Counted from the stretch's first letter, positions 9,392 to 18,514 are shown. The stretch: 64,000 nucleotides of DNA from CAYMAZ01 sp964428185 (GCA_964428185.1 CAYRXH010000002.1:1-64000); one strand, 5' to 3'. Notes: a model not told the origin generated them from the letters alone. Made by a program: numbers and translations.

Positions 9392-12300
9392 ATGAATTCA
9401 AATCAGGACATAGAAAGGTTGCTTCATGAAAGCAGGGAAAGGCTTAAAGAACTAAATGCAATAAATAAAACAACGGCTATCATCAGGGAGAACAAGTCCA
9501 TTGATGAGACCTTACACAATATATGTCTGATTCTGCCAAATGCCATGCAGTTTCCTGAGCACACAGTGTCCAGAATAAGGTTTATGGACAATGAGTATAA
9601 TACGCATTTGTTTCATGAAACAAAATGGAAACTTTCAAAATCATTTAAAACAATTGATAATTTTCAGTGTGTGATTGAAGTTTTTTATACCAGAGAGTTT
9701 CCTGCAGCACATGTTGGCCCGTTTTTAAAGGAAGAAGAAGATCTGTTGAGCAATCTGTCATCTTTAATACTGGGCTATATCAACAGCCAAAAGGCAAAGC
9801 AAGTGTTTTCGAAAGTTCGTGAAGAGGAGCAAAAAGTTCAGGATATTACTCAAGGAGCAGAAGGAAAAGATAATATGTTTCTGCTGCAGAAGTATTGGAA
9901 AAAATTAAATTATAACAGAGATGTCTTTCATGATCTTATGCCTTTCAAGGTGCGAGAAATCCTTCTTATTTCAACATTATATGATGCATACAGTCTTGAA
10001 AAAGAAGGCAGAATTGCTGAGCATGTTCTTGGTGAGTATCAGCAACTTAATCTGTCTTCTTTGCCCAGAATAACTGCTGTTTCGGCCCCTGCAGAGGTAT
10101 TTGAAAAGCTTAGATCAAAGCATTATGACCTAATCATTTATATGATCGGGAATGATACAAAAACTCCAAAATTACTTTGCAAAGAAATCAAGGGAGAATA
10201 TCCGTATATACCGATTTTCTTTTTGCTCAACACGAATATTTCTGATGAATTTAACCCGGACGAAGGAGAATTGCCCTGTTTTGATAAAATGTTTGTGTGG
10301 AATGGACACCCCAATTTGTTTTTTGCAATGGTGAAGCATCTAGAGGATATGGTGAATGTGGATAATGATACCAGACTTGGGCTTGTCAGGGTTATTCTGG
10401 TTGTTGAAGATGAACCCGGATATTTTAGTAGATATCTTCCCCTTCTTTATAATATTGTCTTTGAACAAACCAGAGATATTATTGAGGATGTTAGTACTGA
10501 TGAACTTTATAAAGTGCTGAAACTGAGGGGAAGACCAAAAATTCTTCATGTTACTAGATTCGAAGAAGCTGTGGATCTCTATATAAAATACAAGGAATTT
10601 ATGCTTTGCCTCATTTCTGATGTAAAGTTCTATCGCAACGGCGTTTTGGATGAGAAGGCAGGTTTTGATCTTGTTTGTAAGGTGAGGCAAGATAATCCTG
10701 ATATGCCTGTAATTATTCAGTCATCAGATGTTCATAATGCTACAAGAGCTTATGAACTGAAAACTACCTTTATTGACAAAAACAGCGAAACACTTTCTGC
10801 AGATATCATGAGCTTTATTAGGCATTATCTTGGGTTTGGCCATTTTGTTTATCGCAGTCCTGATGGTCGTGAAATTGCAGTAGCACGTTCATTGAAAGAA
10901 TTTGAATCTCATCTGAGAAATATTCCTGATGATTCTCTCATGTATCATGCAAGAAGAAATCATTTTTCATTGTGGTTGATGGCAAGAGGTGAAATTCATG
11001 TGGCAAAAATTTTGGGACCAAAAAAGGTTTCCGACTTTAAATCACCTGAAGAGATAAGGGAATATTTGCTCCAAATAATCAAAACTCACAGAAATGAGCA
11101 GGAAAAAGGAAAAATATTACCGTTTGATGGAATTGAACAACTTGAAGAAGGGAATATTTTAAGCCTTTCCGGTGGATCTGTTGGAGGAAAAGGGAGGGGA
11201 TTGGCGTTTATTAATACTCTTTTATATTCCTTTGACCTGAGTAAAATTTTTCCAAATATTAATCTGAGAACTCCTAAAACCTGCTTTATTGGTACAGATG
11301 AGTTTGATTTTTTTATCCATAGAAATCATCTGCTTGAAACAGTAATGTATGAGACTGATTATGAGGTGATAAAGAGGGCATTTCTGAATGCTAGCCTGAG
11401 TGAAGGACTTGTAAAAAAATTAAAACGTCTATTAAAGCTCATCAATAAACCAATAGCAGTTCGATCCAGTGGTTTATTTGAGGATTCCATCCGTCAGCCT
11501 TTTGCGGGAATTTTTGAAACATACCTCATATCCAATTCAAACCCTTCTTTTGATGCCAGACTTAAACAGCTGACTGATGCCATCAAATTGGTGTTTGCTT
11601 CAGTTTTCTCTCCTGTTGCCAGAGGGTATATTAAGGCAGTGAATTATAAAATTGAACAAGAGAAAATGGCTGTTGTGCTTCAGGAGGTTGTTGGAAACAG
11701 ATTTGAAGACTATTTTTATCCACATATTAGTGGGGTGGCGCAATCTTATAATTATTATCCATTTGCACACATGCGACCGGAAGAAGGTTTTGCAGTGCTG
11801 GCTCTGGGATTGGGAAAATATGTGGTTGAAGGTGAAAAAGCCTATCGGTTTTCACCAAAGTTTCCTACTACTGAAATTCTGAATCCAAAGGATCTATACA
11901 AAAACAGCCAGATTGATTTTCTCGCTCTTGACCTGAACAAGCATGATTTTGACCTGCTTGAAGGTGAAATGGCATCACTTGCTAAGCTGGATATTTTTGA
12001 TGCAGAAAACCATGGTAATCTTAGACATCTGGCGTCTGTTTATGATATTGATTCAGGAACCCTAGTGTCTGGTATTACCAAGGATGGCCCAAGAGTTCTG
12101 AATTTTTCTAATATTTTAAAGTATAATTATATTCCTCTCGCAAAAACTATTGAGATGCTTTTGAAGATTGTTGAAGAAGCTATGGGTGCTCCTGTTGAGA
12201 TAGAGTTTGCAATTGATATTAACAGAGATAAAAACCTCAGGGCTTCTTTCTATCTTCTTCAGATTAAACCTTTGCTGGGGTCTAATGAAGATTATGAAAT

Positions 12301-12832
12301 AAATACCTCAGAGCTCAGGAAGGAAGATTTGTTGTTGTATGCTGAAAAAAGCATGGGCAACGGAAAAGTAGATAATATCAGGGATGTTATTTATATCAAA
12401 AAAGATGTGTTTGATAAAACACAGACTATGCTGATGGCTGAGGAAATAGAGATACTAAATAAGAAGATGATTGAATCTGGAGAAAAATATATACTCATCG
12501 GACCAGGCAGATGGGGAACAAGAGACAGATTTATAGGTGTCCCTGTGAACTGGCCTCAAATTAGTAATGCAAAACTTATAGTAGAAACAAGTCTTGAAGA
12601 TTTTCCTCTTGATGCCTCGATGGGATCACATTTTTTCCACAACGTTACAAGCATGAATGTGGGTTATTGTTCCATTCAACATACTGCATTCAGAAGCTTT
12701 ATTGCATGGGAACAACTTGACAAACAGACTGTTATTGAAGAAACAAAGTGGTTTAAACATATAAGGTTTGAAAAGCCCGTTTCAGTCAGAATGGATGGAA
12801 AAAAGAGAATTACTGTGGTTTCGGTAGAATAA
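9392..12832 (+). CDS. GAF-like / receiver / PPDK-type ATP-binding protein A
   Basis: This 1146-residue cytoplasmic protein has an unusual domain series. Residues 1-140 form a sensor-like module (RLKELNAI, FPEHTVSRI, GPFLKEEEDLL) that is also found on the Crp/Fnr regulator at 15870. Residues 185-315 look like a degenerate receiver domain. Residues 330-470 form a receiver domain with all key residues: E339/D340, phosphoacceptor D410 in LISDVKF, and K463. Residues 594-960 match the ATP-binding domain of pyruvate phosphate dikinase and PEP synthase (R691 in AVRSSGLFEDS; PVEIEFAID; a glutamine in LLQIKPL). The phosphohistidine swivel domain and the PEP-binding barrel are absent, so it cannot be an ordinary PPDK. 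A C-terminal region has the motif GPGRWGTRD. The biochemical activity is unknown; a phosphotransfer or ATP-sensing role is inference. Confidence 0.85.
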   Translation: MNSNQDIERLLHESRERLKELNAINKTTAIIRENKSIDETLHNICLILPNAMQFPEHTVSRIRFMDNEYNTHLFHETKWKLSKSFKTIDNFQCVIEVFYTREFPAAHVGPFLKEEEDLLSNLSSLILGYINSQKAKQVFSKVREEEQKVQDITQGAEGKDNMFLLQKYWKKLNYNRDVFHDLMPFKVREILLISTLYDAYSLEKEGRIAEHVLGEYQQLNLSSLPRITAVSAPAEVFEKLRSKHYDLIIYMIGNDTKTPKLLCKEIKGEYPYIPIFFLLNTNISDEFNPDEGELPCFDKMFVWNGHPNLFFAMVKHLEDMVNVDNDTRLGLVRVILVVEDEPGYFSRYLPLLYNIVFEQTRDIIEDVSTDELYKVLKLRGRPKILHVTRFEEAVDLYIKYKEFMLCLISDVKFYRNGVLDEKAGFDLVCKVRQDNPDMPVIIQSSDVHNATRAYELKTTFIDKNSETLSADIMSFIRHYLGFGHFVYRSPDGREIAVARSLKEFESHLRNIPDDSLMYHARRNHFSLWLMARGEIHVAKILGPKKVSDFKSPEEIREYLLQIIKTHRNEQEKGKILPFDGIEQLEEGNILSLSGGSVGGKGRGLAFINTLLYSFDLSKIFPNINLRTPKTCFIGTDEFDFFIHRNHLLETVMYETDYEVIKRAFLNASLSEGLVKKLKRLLKLINKPIAVRSSGLFEDSIRQPFAGIFETYLISNSNPSFDARLKQLTDAIKLVFASVFSPVARGYIKAVNYKIEQEKMAVVLQEVVGNRFEDYFYPHISGVAQSYNYYPFAHMRPEEGFAVLALGLGKYVVEGEKAYRFSPKFPTTEILNPKDLYKNSQIDFLALDLNKHDFDLLEGEMASLAKLDIFDAENHGNLRHLASVYDIDSGTLVSGITKDGPRVLNFSNILKYNYIPLAKTIEMLLKIVEEAMGAPVEIEFAIDINRDKNLRASFYLLQIKPLLGSNEDYEINTSELRKEDLLLYAEKSMGNGKVDNIRDVIYIKKDVFDKTQTMLMAEEIEILNKKMIESGEKYILIGPGRWGTRDRFIGVPVNWPQISNAKLIVETSLEDFPLDASMGSHFFHNVTSMNVGYCSIQHTAFRSFIAWEQLDKQTVIEETKWFKHIRFEKPVSVRMDGKKRITVVSVE

Positions 12833-12898
12833 CGACTCTGGTGAAATGAACATTGTTTCATGAAACTTTCTTAAATTTGAGAAAATTTTTCAAGGTTC

Positions 12899-15868
12899 AT
12901 GGATCACAGACTTGATTTAAGCAATTATTTCTTTGCAGATACTTCTTTTGACAATCTGATGCAAAAGCGAATCAGGCATGTTTTGCTGATCTGCAGTGAT
13001 TATGACGCGTTTATTCTTGAAGAAGATGGAAGGATAAATGAGCAGGTTTTTAATGAATATGTATCATTGAACCTGAGATATCCCCCTGTATTTTTTCAGG
13101 CCTCAACTCCTGAAGAAGCGTATCATTATCTTCGCGATCAACAGATTGATCTTGTCATCACTATGCTGAATCTTGCTGAAGTGAACCCCATTGATCTTGC
13201 ACAGGAAATAAAACAAAAATATCCTTCAATTCCACTTGTCATTCTGACACCCTTTTCAAGGGAAGTGAATACTTCTATTAGAATTGAGGAATATGATTTT
13301 ATTGATTATGTGTTTTCCTGGCTGGGAAATTCAAGCATTCTCGTGGCGATTATAAAACTGATAGAGGATAAAATGAATGCCGAATATGATATCCAGCAAG
13401 TGGGAGTTCAGGCAATTTTACTTGTTGAGGATTCGGTTCGGTATTATTCCAGCTATTTGCCGAATATATACAGGATTGTGTTTTATCAGTCCAAGGAGTT
13501 TATGACTGAGGGATTGAATGAACATCAACAGATGCTGAGACTGAGAGGGCGACCAAAGATTTTACTTGCAACAACTTTTGAAGAGGCAATATACCTGTAT
13601 GAAAAATATAAGGAAAATTTACTCGGAGTAATTTCAGACATGAGTTTTCAGAGAGAAGGATCAAAAGACCCCATGGCTGGATTTAAGTTTTGCAAGATAG
13701 TGAAAGGTGATGATGAAAACATGCCCTTTTTGTTACAGTCATCTGATATAAAGAACTCTGAAATTGCAAAAAAGTGCAGGGTTAGCTTTATTCATAAATA
13801 TTCAAAAACACTTCTGGTAGAATTAAAGAATTTTATCAATGAATATTTGGCTTTTGGTGATTTTGTATTTATTGACCCGGATTCAAAAGCAGAGCTTATC
13901 AGAGCGAAAGACCTTCAGGATTTGCAGCAGAGAATATTTGAAGTTCCTGACAGTACTTTACAGTATCATATTTCACACAATCATTTTTCCAAGTGGCTGA
14001 GAGCAAGAGCATTGTTTTCTCTTGCCACATTATTCAGACAGGTGAGAGCTGAGGATTTTTCTGATCTGGATGAAATTCGAAGGTTTTTGTTCGATAGTAT
14101 TGCCAAGTATCGATATCATCGATCCAGAGGAGTTATCGCTGATTTTGAAAGGGATAGATTTAATAAGTATTTGATTTTTTCCAGAATCGGACAGGGTTCT
14201 CTTGGCGGAAAGGCAAGAGGACTGGCATTTCTCAATTCAATGATTAAGAGAAATGACATCATATACAAATTTCCAGGTGTCATTGTGAATATTCCCAGAA
14301 CTGTTGTTATTGCGACTGATATTTTTGATGAATTTATTGAATCCAATGAACTCTACAGATTTGCCAATTCAGAGGTATCGGATGTTGACATTCTGAAAGC
14401 ATTTATTAATTCTAGGCTTCCTTATCGAATTCATGAGGATTTGTTTTCATTTCTGGGCGTAATTCAGAATCCTCTTGCCATCAGATCTTCTAGCCTACTG
14501 GAAGATTCATATTATCAGCCTTTTGCCGGCATATATTCTACGTATATGATTCCCAGAATAGTAAATGATGAACGCTTGATGATCGATCTATTGAGTAATG
14601 CCGTCAAAAGTGTCTATGCTTCAGTTTATTATAAAGAAAGCAAATCATATATGAGCAGCACCTCGAATGTGATTGATGAGGAAAAGATGGCAGTTGTGCT
14701 TCAGGAAGTGGTTGGCAAGCAATATGGAAATCGTTTCTATCCTATTGTATCAGGTGTTGCCAGATCAATAAATTTTTATCCAGTGGGGAGTGAAAAGGCA
14801 GAAGACGGGATCTGTAATCTCGCATTCGGACTTGGGAAATATATTGTTGACGGTGGTATGTCACTCAGGTTTTCACCTAAGCATCCTCATAAAATTATTC
14901 AACTTTCTTCTCCTGAACTGGCCATGAGAGATACTCAAAAGGTTTTTTATTCGCTGGATTTGGAGCCTCAGAGATTCATTCCAAGCACAGATGATAGTAT
15001 CAATCTTCACAAATTAAATATTAAAGAAGCTGTTTCAGATAATGTTCTTCACTTTGTTGCCTCAAGTTATGATATGAGGGATAATAGTATCAAGGAAGGG
15101 AAAGTAGAGGGAGGAATTCCGGTAATAACTTTTTCCAGAATATTACAGCATAATCTCCTTCCGCTGGCTGAAATTGTGGATGCAATTCTTGAAATAGGTG
15201 AGCACGAAATGGGAAATCCTGTTGAAATTGAATTTGCACTTAATCTTGATGTCCCTAAATTTTCACCTGTCTTTTTTCATCTTCTTCAGATCCGGCCAAT
15301 AGTCAGCAACAAGGAACTTATTGATGTGAATATTGGGGCTTATGAGCCTCATCAGATATTAGCTTTCAGTGAATCTGCACTTGGAAACGGGGAAACCGGA
15401 AATATTTTTGATGTAGTCTATGTGAAGCCTTCCACGTTCAATCCTGCAAGGTCAGCTGATGTCGCATATAGTATTGACAAAATCAATGCAGCTCTTGTAA
15501 AAGAAAAAAGAAATTATATACTTATAGGCTACGGGCGATGGGGGTCCAGTGACCCATGGCTTGGCGTTCCTGTCAAATGGGGACAGATATCAGGGGCAAG
15601 GGTAATTATTGAATCAGCTCTTGATAAATATCAGATAGATCCCAGTCAGGGTACTCACTTTTTCCAGAATCTGACTTCACTTTCAGTGGGGTATTTTACA
15701 ATTAATTCTTTTTCTGACAAGGGGCATTGGGATGCCGAATTTCTGGACAATCAACCGGCATTTTTCGAAGATCAGCACATCAGACACGTACGGTTTTCAA
15801 AACCCTTTAAAGTATTAATTGACGGGAGAAAAAATGAAGGAGTGATTCTTAAACCGAATACAGAGTAG
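12899..15868 (+). CDS. Receiver / PPDK-type ATP-binding protein B
   Basis: This 989-residue protein is a paralogue of the one just upstream (66 nt apart, same strand), without the N-terminal sensor-like module. Residues 20-150 are a degenerate receiver-like domain. Residues 170-305 form a receiver with E177/D178, phosphoacceptor D247 in VISDMSF, and K300. The PPDK-type ATP-binding domain follows (GGKARGLAFLN; R529 in AIRSSSLLEDS; PVEIEFALN; LLQIRPI), then the C-terminal region with GYGRWGSSDPWLGVPVKWG. The catalytic histidine domain of true PPDK is missing here too. Since only copy A has the sensor-like module, A and B may form a heteromeric pair; that is inference. The stop codon is separated by a single base from the convergent regulator gene. 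Confidence 0.85.
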   Translation: MDHRLDLSNYFFADTSFDNLMQKRIRHVLLICSDYDAFILEEDGRINEQVFNEYVSLNLRYPPVFFQASTPEEAYHYLRDQQIDLVITMLNLAEVNPIDLAQEIKQKYPSIPLVILTPFSREVNTSIRIEEYDFIDYVFSWLGNSSILVAIIKLIEDKMNAEYDIQQVGVQAILLVEDSVRYYSSYLPNIYRIVFYQSKEFMTEGLNEHQQMLRLRGRPKILLATTFEEAIYLYEKYKENLLGVISDMSFQREGSKDPMAGFKFCKIVKGDDENMPFLLQSSDIKNSEIAKKCRVSFIHKYSKTLLVELKNFINEYLAFGDFVFIDPDSKAELIRAKDLQDLQQRIFEVPDSTLQYHISHNHFSKWLRARALFSLATLFRQVRAEDFSDLDEIRRFLFDSIAKYRYHRSRGVIADFERDRFNKYLIFSRIGQGSLGGKARGLAFLNSMIKRNDIIYKFPGVIVNIPRTVVIATDIFDEFIESNELYRFANSEVSDVDILKAFINSRLPYRIHEDLFSFLGVIQNPLAIRSSSLLEDSYYQPFAGIYSTYMIPRIVNDERLMIDLLSNAVKSVYASVYYKESKSYMSSTSNVIDEEKMAVVLQEVVGKQYGNRFYPIVSGVARSINFYPVGSEKAEDGICNLAFGLGKYIVDGGMSLRFSPKHPHKIIQLSSPELAMRDTQKVFYSLDLEPQRFIPSTDDSINLHKLNIKEAVSDNVLHFVASSYDMRDNSIKEGKVEGGIPVITFSRILQHNLLPLAEIVDAILEIGEHEMGNPVEIEFALNLDVPKFSPVFFHLLQIRPIVSNKELIDVNIGAYEPHQILAFSESALGNGETGNIFDVVYVKPSTFNPARSADVAYSIDKINAALVKEKRNYILIGYGRWGSSDPWLGVPVKWGQISGARVIIESALDKYQIDPSQGTHFFQNLTSLSVGYFTINSFSDKGHWDAEFLDNQPAFFEDQHIRHVRFSKPFKVLIDGRKNEGVILKPNTE

Positions 15869-15869
15869 T

Positions 15870-16976
15870 TTAGCCTGCAAGGCTAAGGGTTTTTAAAATA
15901 TCCATTCTATTCACTTCCAACTGATTGGAAACAATGGTTATGATGCCGTCATTTTTAAATTCTGAAAGAATACGTACAGCATTTTCAGTTGAAATTCCTG
16001 CAAGCGATGCGATATCTTTCCGGGTGATCATTGAGGGAATGATATTCCTAAAAAAAACATCCTGACAAAGATAAAGAAGAGTGTCAGCCATTCGGCCGAT
16101 TGCCTGTTTATTGGCAATACAGGTTAATTTTTGAAAAATTATTTTATAACTGTTGCAATACCATTTCATTATGGCAAAATTGAATGATGCATTCTGAGAG
16201 AGAAGTTGAATAAATAATTGTTTATCAACAAGATAAACAAGTGAACTTGTCAAAGCAGTTGTGGAAAAGTAATAATGATTGCCAAAAAGAGAAGAGAGTC
16301 CAATAAAATCATAGGGTTTGGTGATCATAAAATTATAATATTTGTTGGGAGATTCCAGATAGCTCTTTGTAAGACCTTCGGCAAGTAAAAGAAAATAAGA
16401 AGTTATTGCACCTTGTTTTCCGATGGTTTCGCCCTTTTTGAAGTGAATTGGGACATTGCATAGTTGCCTGATCTGAGTATCATTTAAATGAAATTCCCTA
16501 AGCCAGTCGGTCAGCCCGTTTTCTCCGATCTTTTCAGTTGAAGAATTACCCTGCATACTGGTCATTTCTGATAGACGATGGTATCTTATGAAGTTGGCAA
16601 TTTTTTCTGATATTGCGTTGAGTAGTCGCTGCTCTTCAGCAAGGAAAATCCCCTTTTCAGATTTAACAGGCTTGATATAATAGACGTTGACTTCTCCGAT
16701 TTTATCAGTATCAATAATTATGCTGGCACTTTGTTTCAACTCGGTTCTGATAAGTTCAGCACTGGAAAAATAGAAGCCGCTGCAAAATATTTCCACTTTA
16801 CACATTTCAGGATACCTCCAGCCCTGTGGAATAATTGCAACAATTTCAGACAGTACCTGTTGTAACTCCAGTTCAAAACGACTTGTGATTTTGTCAATTT
16901 CATAGAGGCAATTCAGTTCTTTTGCCCTTTCGTTCAGCTGTTTCCACATATACTCATTATCAGCAGAAATTGACAT
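15870..16976 (-). CDS. Crp/Fnr-family transcription regulator with GAF-like N-terminal module
   Basis: The 368-residue protein is about 140 residues longer than a normal Crp/Fnr regulator. Residues 1-135 repeat the sensor-like module of protein A (RAKELNCLYEID, YPEMCKVEIF, GIFLAEEQRLLNAIS). A cyclic-nucleotide-binding-fold domain follows (about 155-275), then a dimerisation helix and a winged helix-turn-helix with recognition helix ISTENAVRIL. That helix keeps the E and R of FNR/CRP but lacks the CRP arginine that reads TGTGA, so a TTGAT-type half-site is expected. No obvious FNR-style cysteine cluster is present, so the signal is unlikely to be an N-terminal iron-sulfur cluster. A matching operator overlaps its own promoter. 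It is predicted to control itself and gdhA2. Confidence 0.88.
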   Translation of the reverse strand: MSISADNEYMWKQLNERAKELNCLYEIDKITSRFELELQQVLSEIVAIIPQGWRYPEMCKVEIFCSGFYFSSAELIRTELKQSASIIIDTDKIGEVNVYYIKPVKSEKGIFLAEEQRLLNAISEKIANFIRYHRLSEMTSMQGNSSTEKIGENGLTDWLREFHLNDTQIRQLCNVPIHFKKGETIGKQGAITSYFLLLAEGLTKSYLESPNKYYNFMITKPYDFIGLSSLFGNHYYFSTTALTSSLVYLVDKQLFIQLLSQNASFNFAIMKWYCNSYKIIFQKLTCIANKQAIGRMADTLLYLCQDVFFRNIIPSMITRKDIASLAGISTENAVRILSEFKNDGIITIVSNQLEVNRMDILKTLSLAG

Positions 16977-17010
16977 ATCTTACACTTGGTTTATATTGGA
17001 AAATATTCAA

Positions 17011-17018
17011 CAAAGTTA
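17011..17018 (-). promoter_or_regulatory. -7 promoter element of the Crp/Fnr regulator gene
   Basis: On the minus strand the octamer is TAACTTTG, an exact TAnnTTTG match, 35 nt upstream of the regulator start codon. A TTTG at 17042-17045 could serve as the -33 element. The FNR-type palindrome lies between the two and shares one base with this element. Confidence 0.6.
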
Positions 17019-17033
17019 TTGATAAAAATCAAT
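17018..17033. promoter_or_regulatory. FNR-type operator, perfect palindrome
   Basis: The sequence ATTGATAAAAATCAAT is a perfect inverted repeat and contains the classical FNR consensus TTGAT-N4-ATCAA without mismatch. It sits between the divergent regulator gene (16976) and gdhA2 (17126). For the regulator it falls inside the core promoter, which predicts autorepression. For gdhA2 it is centred about 65 nt upstream of the -7 element, a position where an activator could act. Confidence 0.75.
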
Positions 17034-17087
17034 ACAACAGCCAAAAAATTAGCCTCATCAGTCATTAAGAGGATATGATTATCAGCC

Positions 17088-17095
17088 TAACTTTG
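17088..17095 (+). promoter_or_regulatory. -7 promoter element of gdhA2
   Basis: TAACTTTG matches TAnnTTTG and lies 30 nt upstream of the gdhA2 start. There is no good -33 TTTG, which fits a promoter that depends on an activator. Confidence 0.55.
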
Positions 17096-17125
17096 CCGTA
17101 CAATTAACATTTAATCTTTAAAACT

Positions 17126-18463
17126 ATGAATGTAGATAAAATTATGATGGACCTAGAACGGAAGAATCCCGGCGAAGTTGAGTATCTTCAGGCAGTACGC
17201 GAAGTGTTGGAATCTATTGAGGAAGTTGTGAATGATAATCCTCAGTTTGAAACTGCAGGTATTATTGACCGTATTGTTGAACCTGACAGGGTGTTGATGT
17301 TTAAAGTGCCATGGGTAGACGATAATGGAAAAGTTCATGTGAACAAGGGGTATAGGGTACAGTTCAATAATGCTATAGGACCCTATAAGGGTGGTTTGCG
17401 TTTTCACCCGAGTGTAAATCTGAGTATCCTGAAGTTTTTAGGATTTGAGCAGATATTTAAAAATAGCTTAACTTCTTTGCCAATGGGTGGTGCAAAGGGT
17501 GGATCTGATTTTGATCCTAAAGGAAAATCATCAAACGAAGTGATGAGATTTTGCCAGTCATTTATGCTTGAACTTTGGAAAATTATTGGTCCTGAAACAG
17601 ATGTGCCTGCAGGCGATATTGGTGTTGGTGGACGTGAAATAGGATTCATGTATGGAATGTATAAAAAACTTGCCGGAGAACACACAGGAGTTCTTACAGG
17701 AAAAGGGATCAATTGGGGTGGTAGTTTGATCCGCCCTGAAGCAACCGGATTTGGTGCTGTATATTTTGCACAGGAAATGCTCAAAACCAAAAATGAAACC
17801 TTTGAAGGGAAAACCGTTACTGTTTCAGGATTTGGCAATGTTGCATGGGGTGCAACTATCAAAGCAACCGAACTGGGTGCAAAGGTTGTAACAATCAGCG
17901 GTCCTGACGGTTATGTTTACGATCCCGAAGGTATTTCAGGAAAGAAAATAGAATATCTTCTCGAATTGAGAGCTTCAAATCAGGACATTGTTAAACCATA
18001 TACTTATGAGTTTCCCAATGCTCAGTTCTTCCCTGGAAAACGGCCATGGGAGGTGAAGTGTGATGTGGCATTGCCTTGTGCTACTCAAAATGAACTTGGC
18101 AAGGAAGACGCTGAAACTCTTGTTAAAAATGGATGTATTTGCATTGCTGAGGGAGCCAATATGCCTTCAACCCCTGAAGCCATTGAAGTTTTCCATGAAA
18201 ATAAAATTCTCTTTGCTCCGGGTAAGGCTGTGAATGCAGGTGGAGTAGCCACTTCAGGATTAGAAATGACTCAGAATTCAATGAAACTTAATTGGTCAAA
18301 GGAAGAAGTAGATCAGAGACTGCATCAGATTATGATAAATATTCACGCAGCATGTGTTAAACATGGGACTGATTCTGATGATTATATTAACTATGTCAAA
18401 GGAGCAAATGTTGCAGGATTTCTTAAAGTTGCAAATGCAATGCTTGACCTTGGAGTTTGCTAA
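17126..18463 (+). CDS. Glutamate dehydrogenase, NAD-type
   Basis: The 445-residue protein is a close paralogue of the enzyme at 7798 and has the same active-site region (LPMGGAKGGSDFDPKGKS, with A where GdhA1 has G). Its cofactor domain differs in a telling way: GFGNVAWGA with F236 and ISGPDGYVYDPEGI with P260. These motifs are those of the NAD-specific enzyme of Clostridium symbiosum, where the matching residues F238 and P262 are known to matter for coenzyme choice. I therefore infer an NAD-dependent, probably catabolic enzyme that makes 2-oxoglutarate, ammonium and NADH from glutamate. It has its own promoter and lies downstream of a perfect FNR-type operator. A terminator follows the stop. 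Confidence 0.95.
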   Translation: MNVDKIMMDLERKNPGEVEYLQAVREVLESIEEVVNDNPQFETAGIIDRIVEPDRVLMFKVPWVDDNGKVHVNKGYRVQFNNAIGPYKGGLRFHPSVNLSILKFLGFEQIFKNSLTSLPMGGAKGGSDFDPKGKSSNEVMRFCQSFMLELWKIIGPETDVPAGDIGVGGREIGFMYGMYKKLAGEHTGVLTGKGINWGGSLIRPEATGFGAVYFAQEMLKTKNETFEGKTVTVSGFGNVAWGATIKATELGAKVVTISGPDGYVYDPEGISGKKIEYLLELRASNQDIVKPYTYEFPNAQFFPGKRPWEVKCDVALPCATQNELGKEDAETLVKNGCICIAEGANMPSTPEAIEVFHENKILFAPGKAVNAGGVATSGLEMTQNSMKLNWSKEEVDQRLHQIMINIHAACVKHGTDSDDYINYVKGANVAGFLKVANAMLDLGVC

Positions 18464-18480
18464 GACATATATATATTTAA

Positions 18481-18511
18481 AAAAAAGAGACTGATTTCAG
18501 TCTCTTTTTTT
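18481..18511. terminator. Bidirectional terminator between gdhA2 and tRNA-His
   Basis: The stem AGAGACTGA / TCAGTCTCT with a 2-nt loop has an A-run on its left and a T-run on its right. It can therefore end gdhA2 on the plus strand and the tRNA-His transcript on the minus strand. Confidence 0.85.
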
Positions 18512-18514
18512 GGT

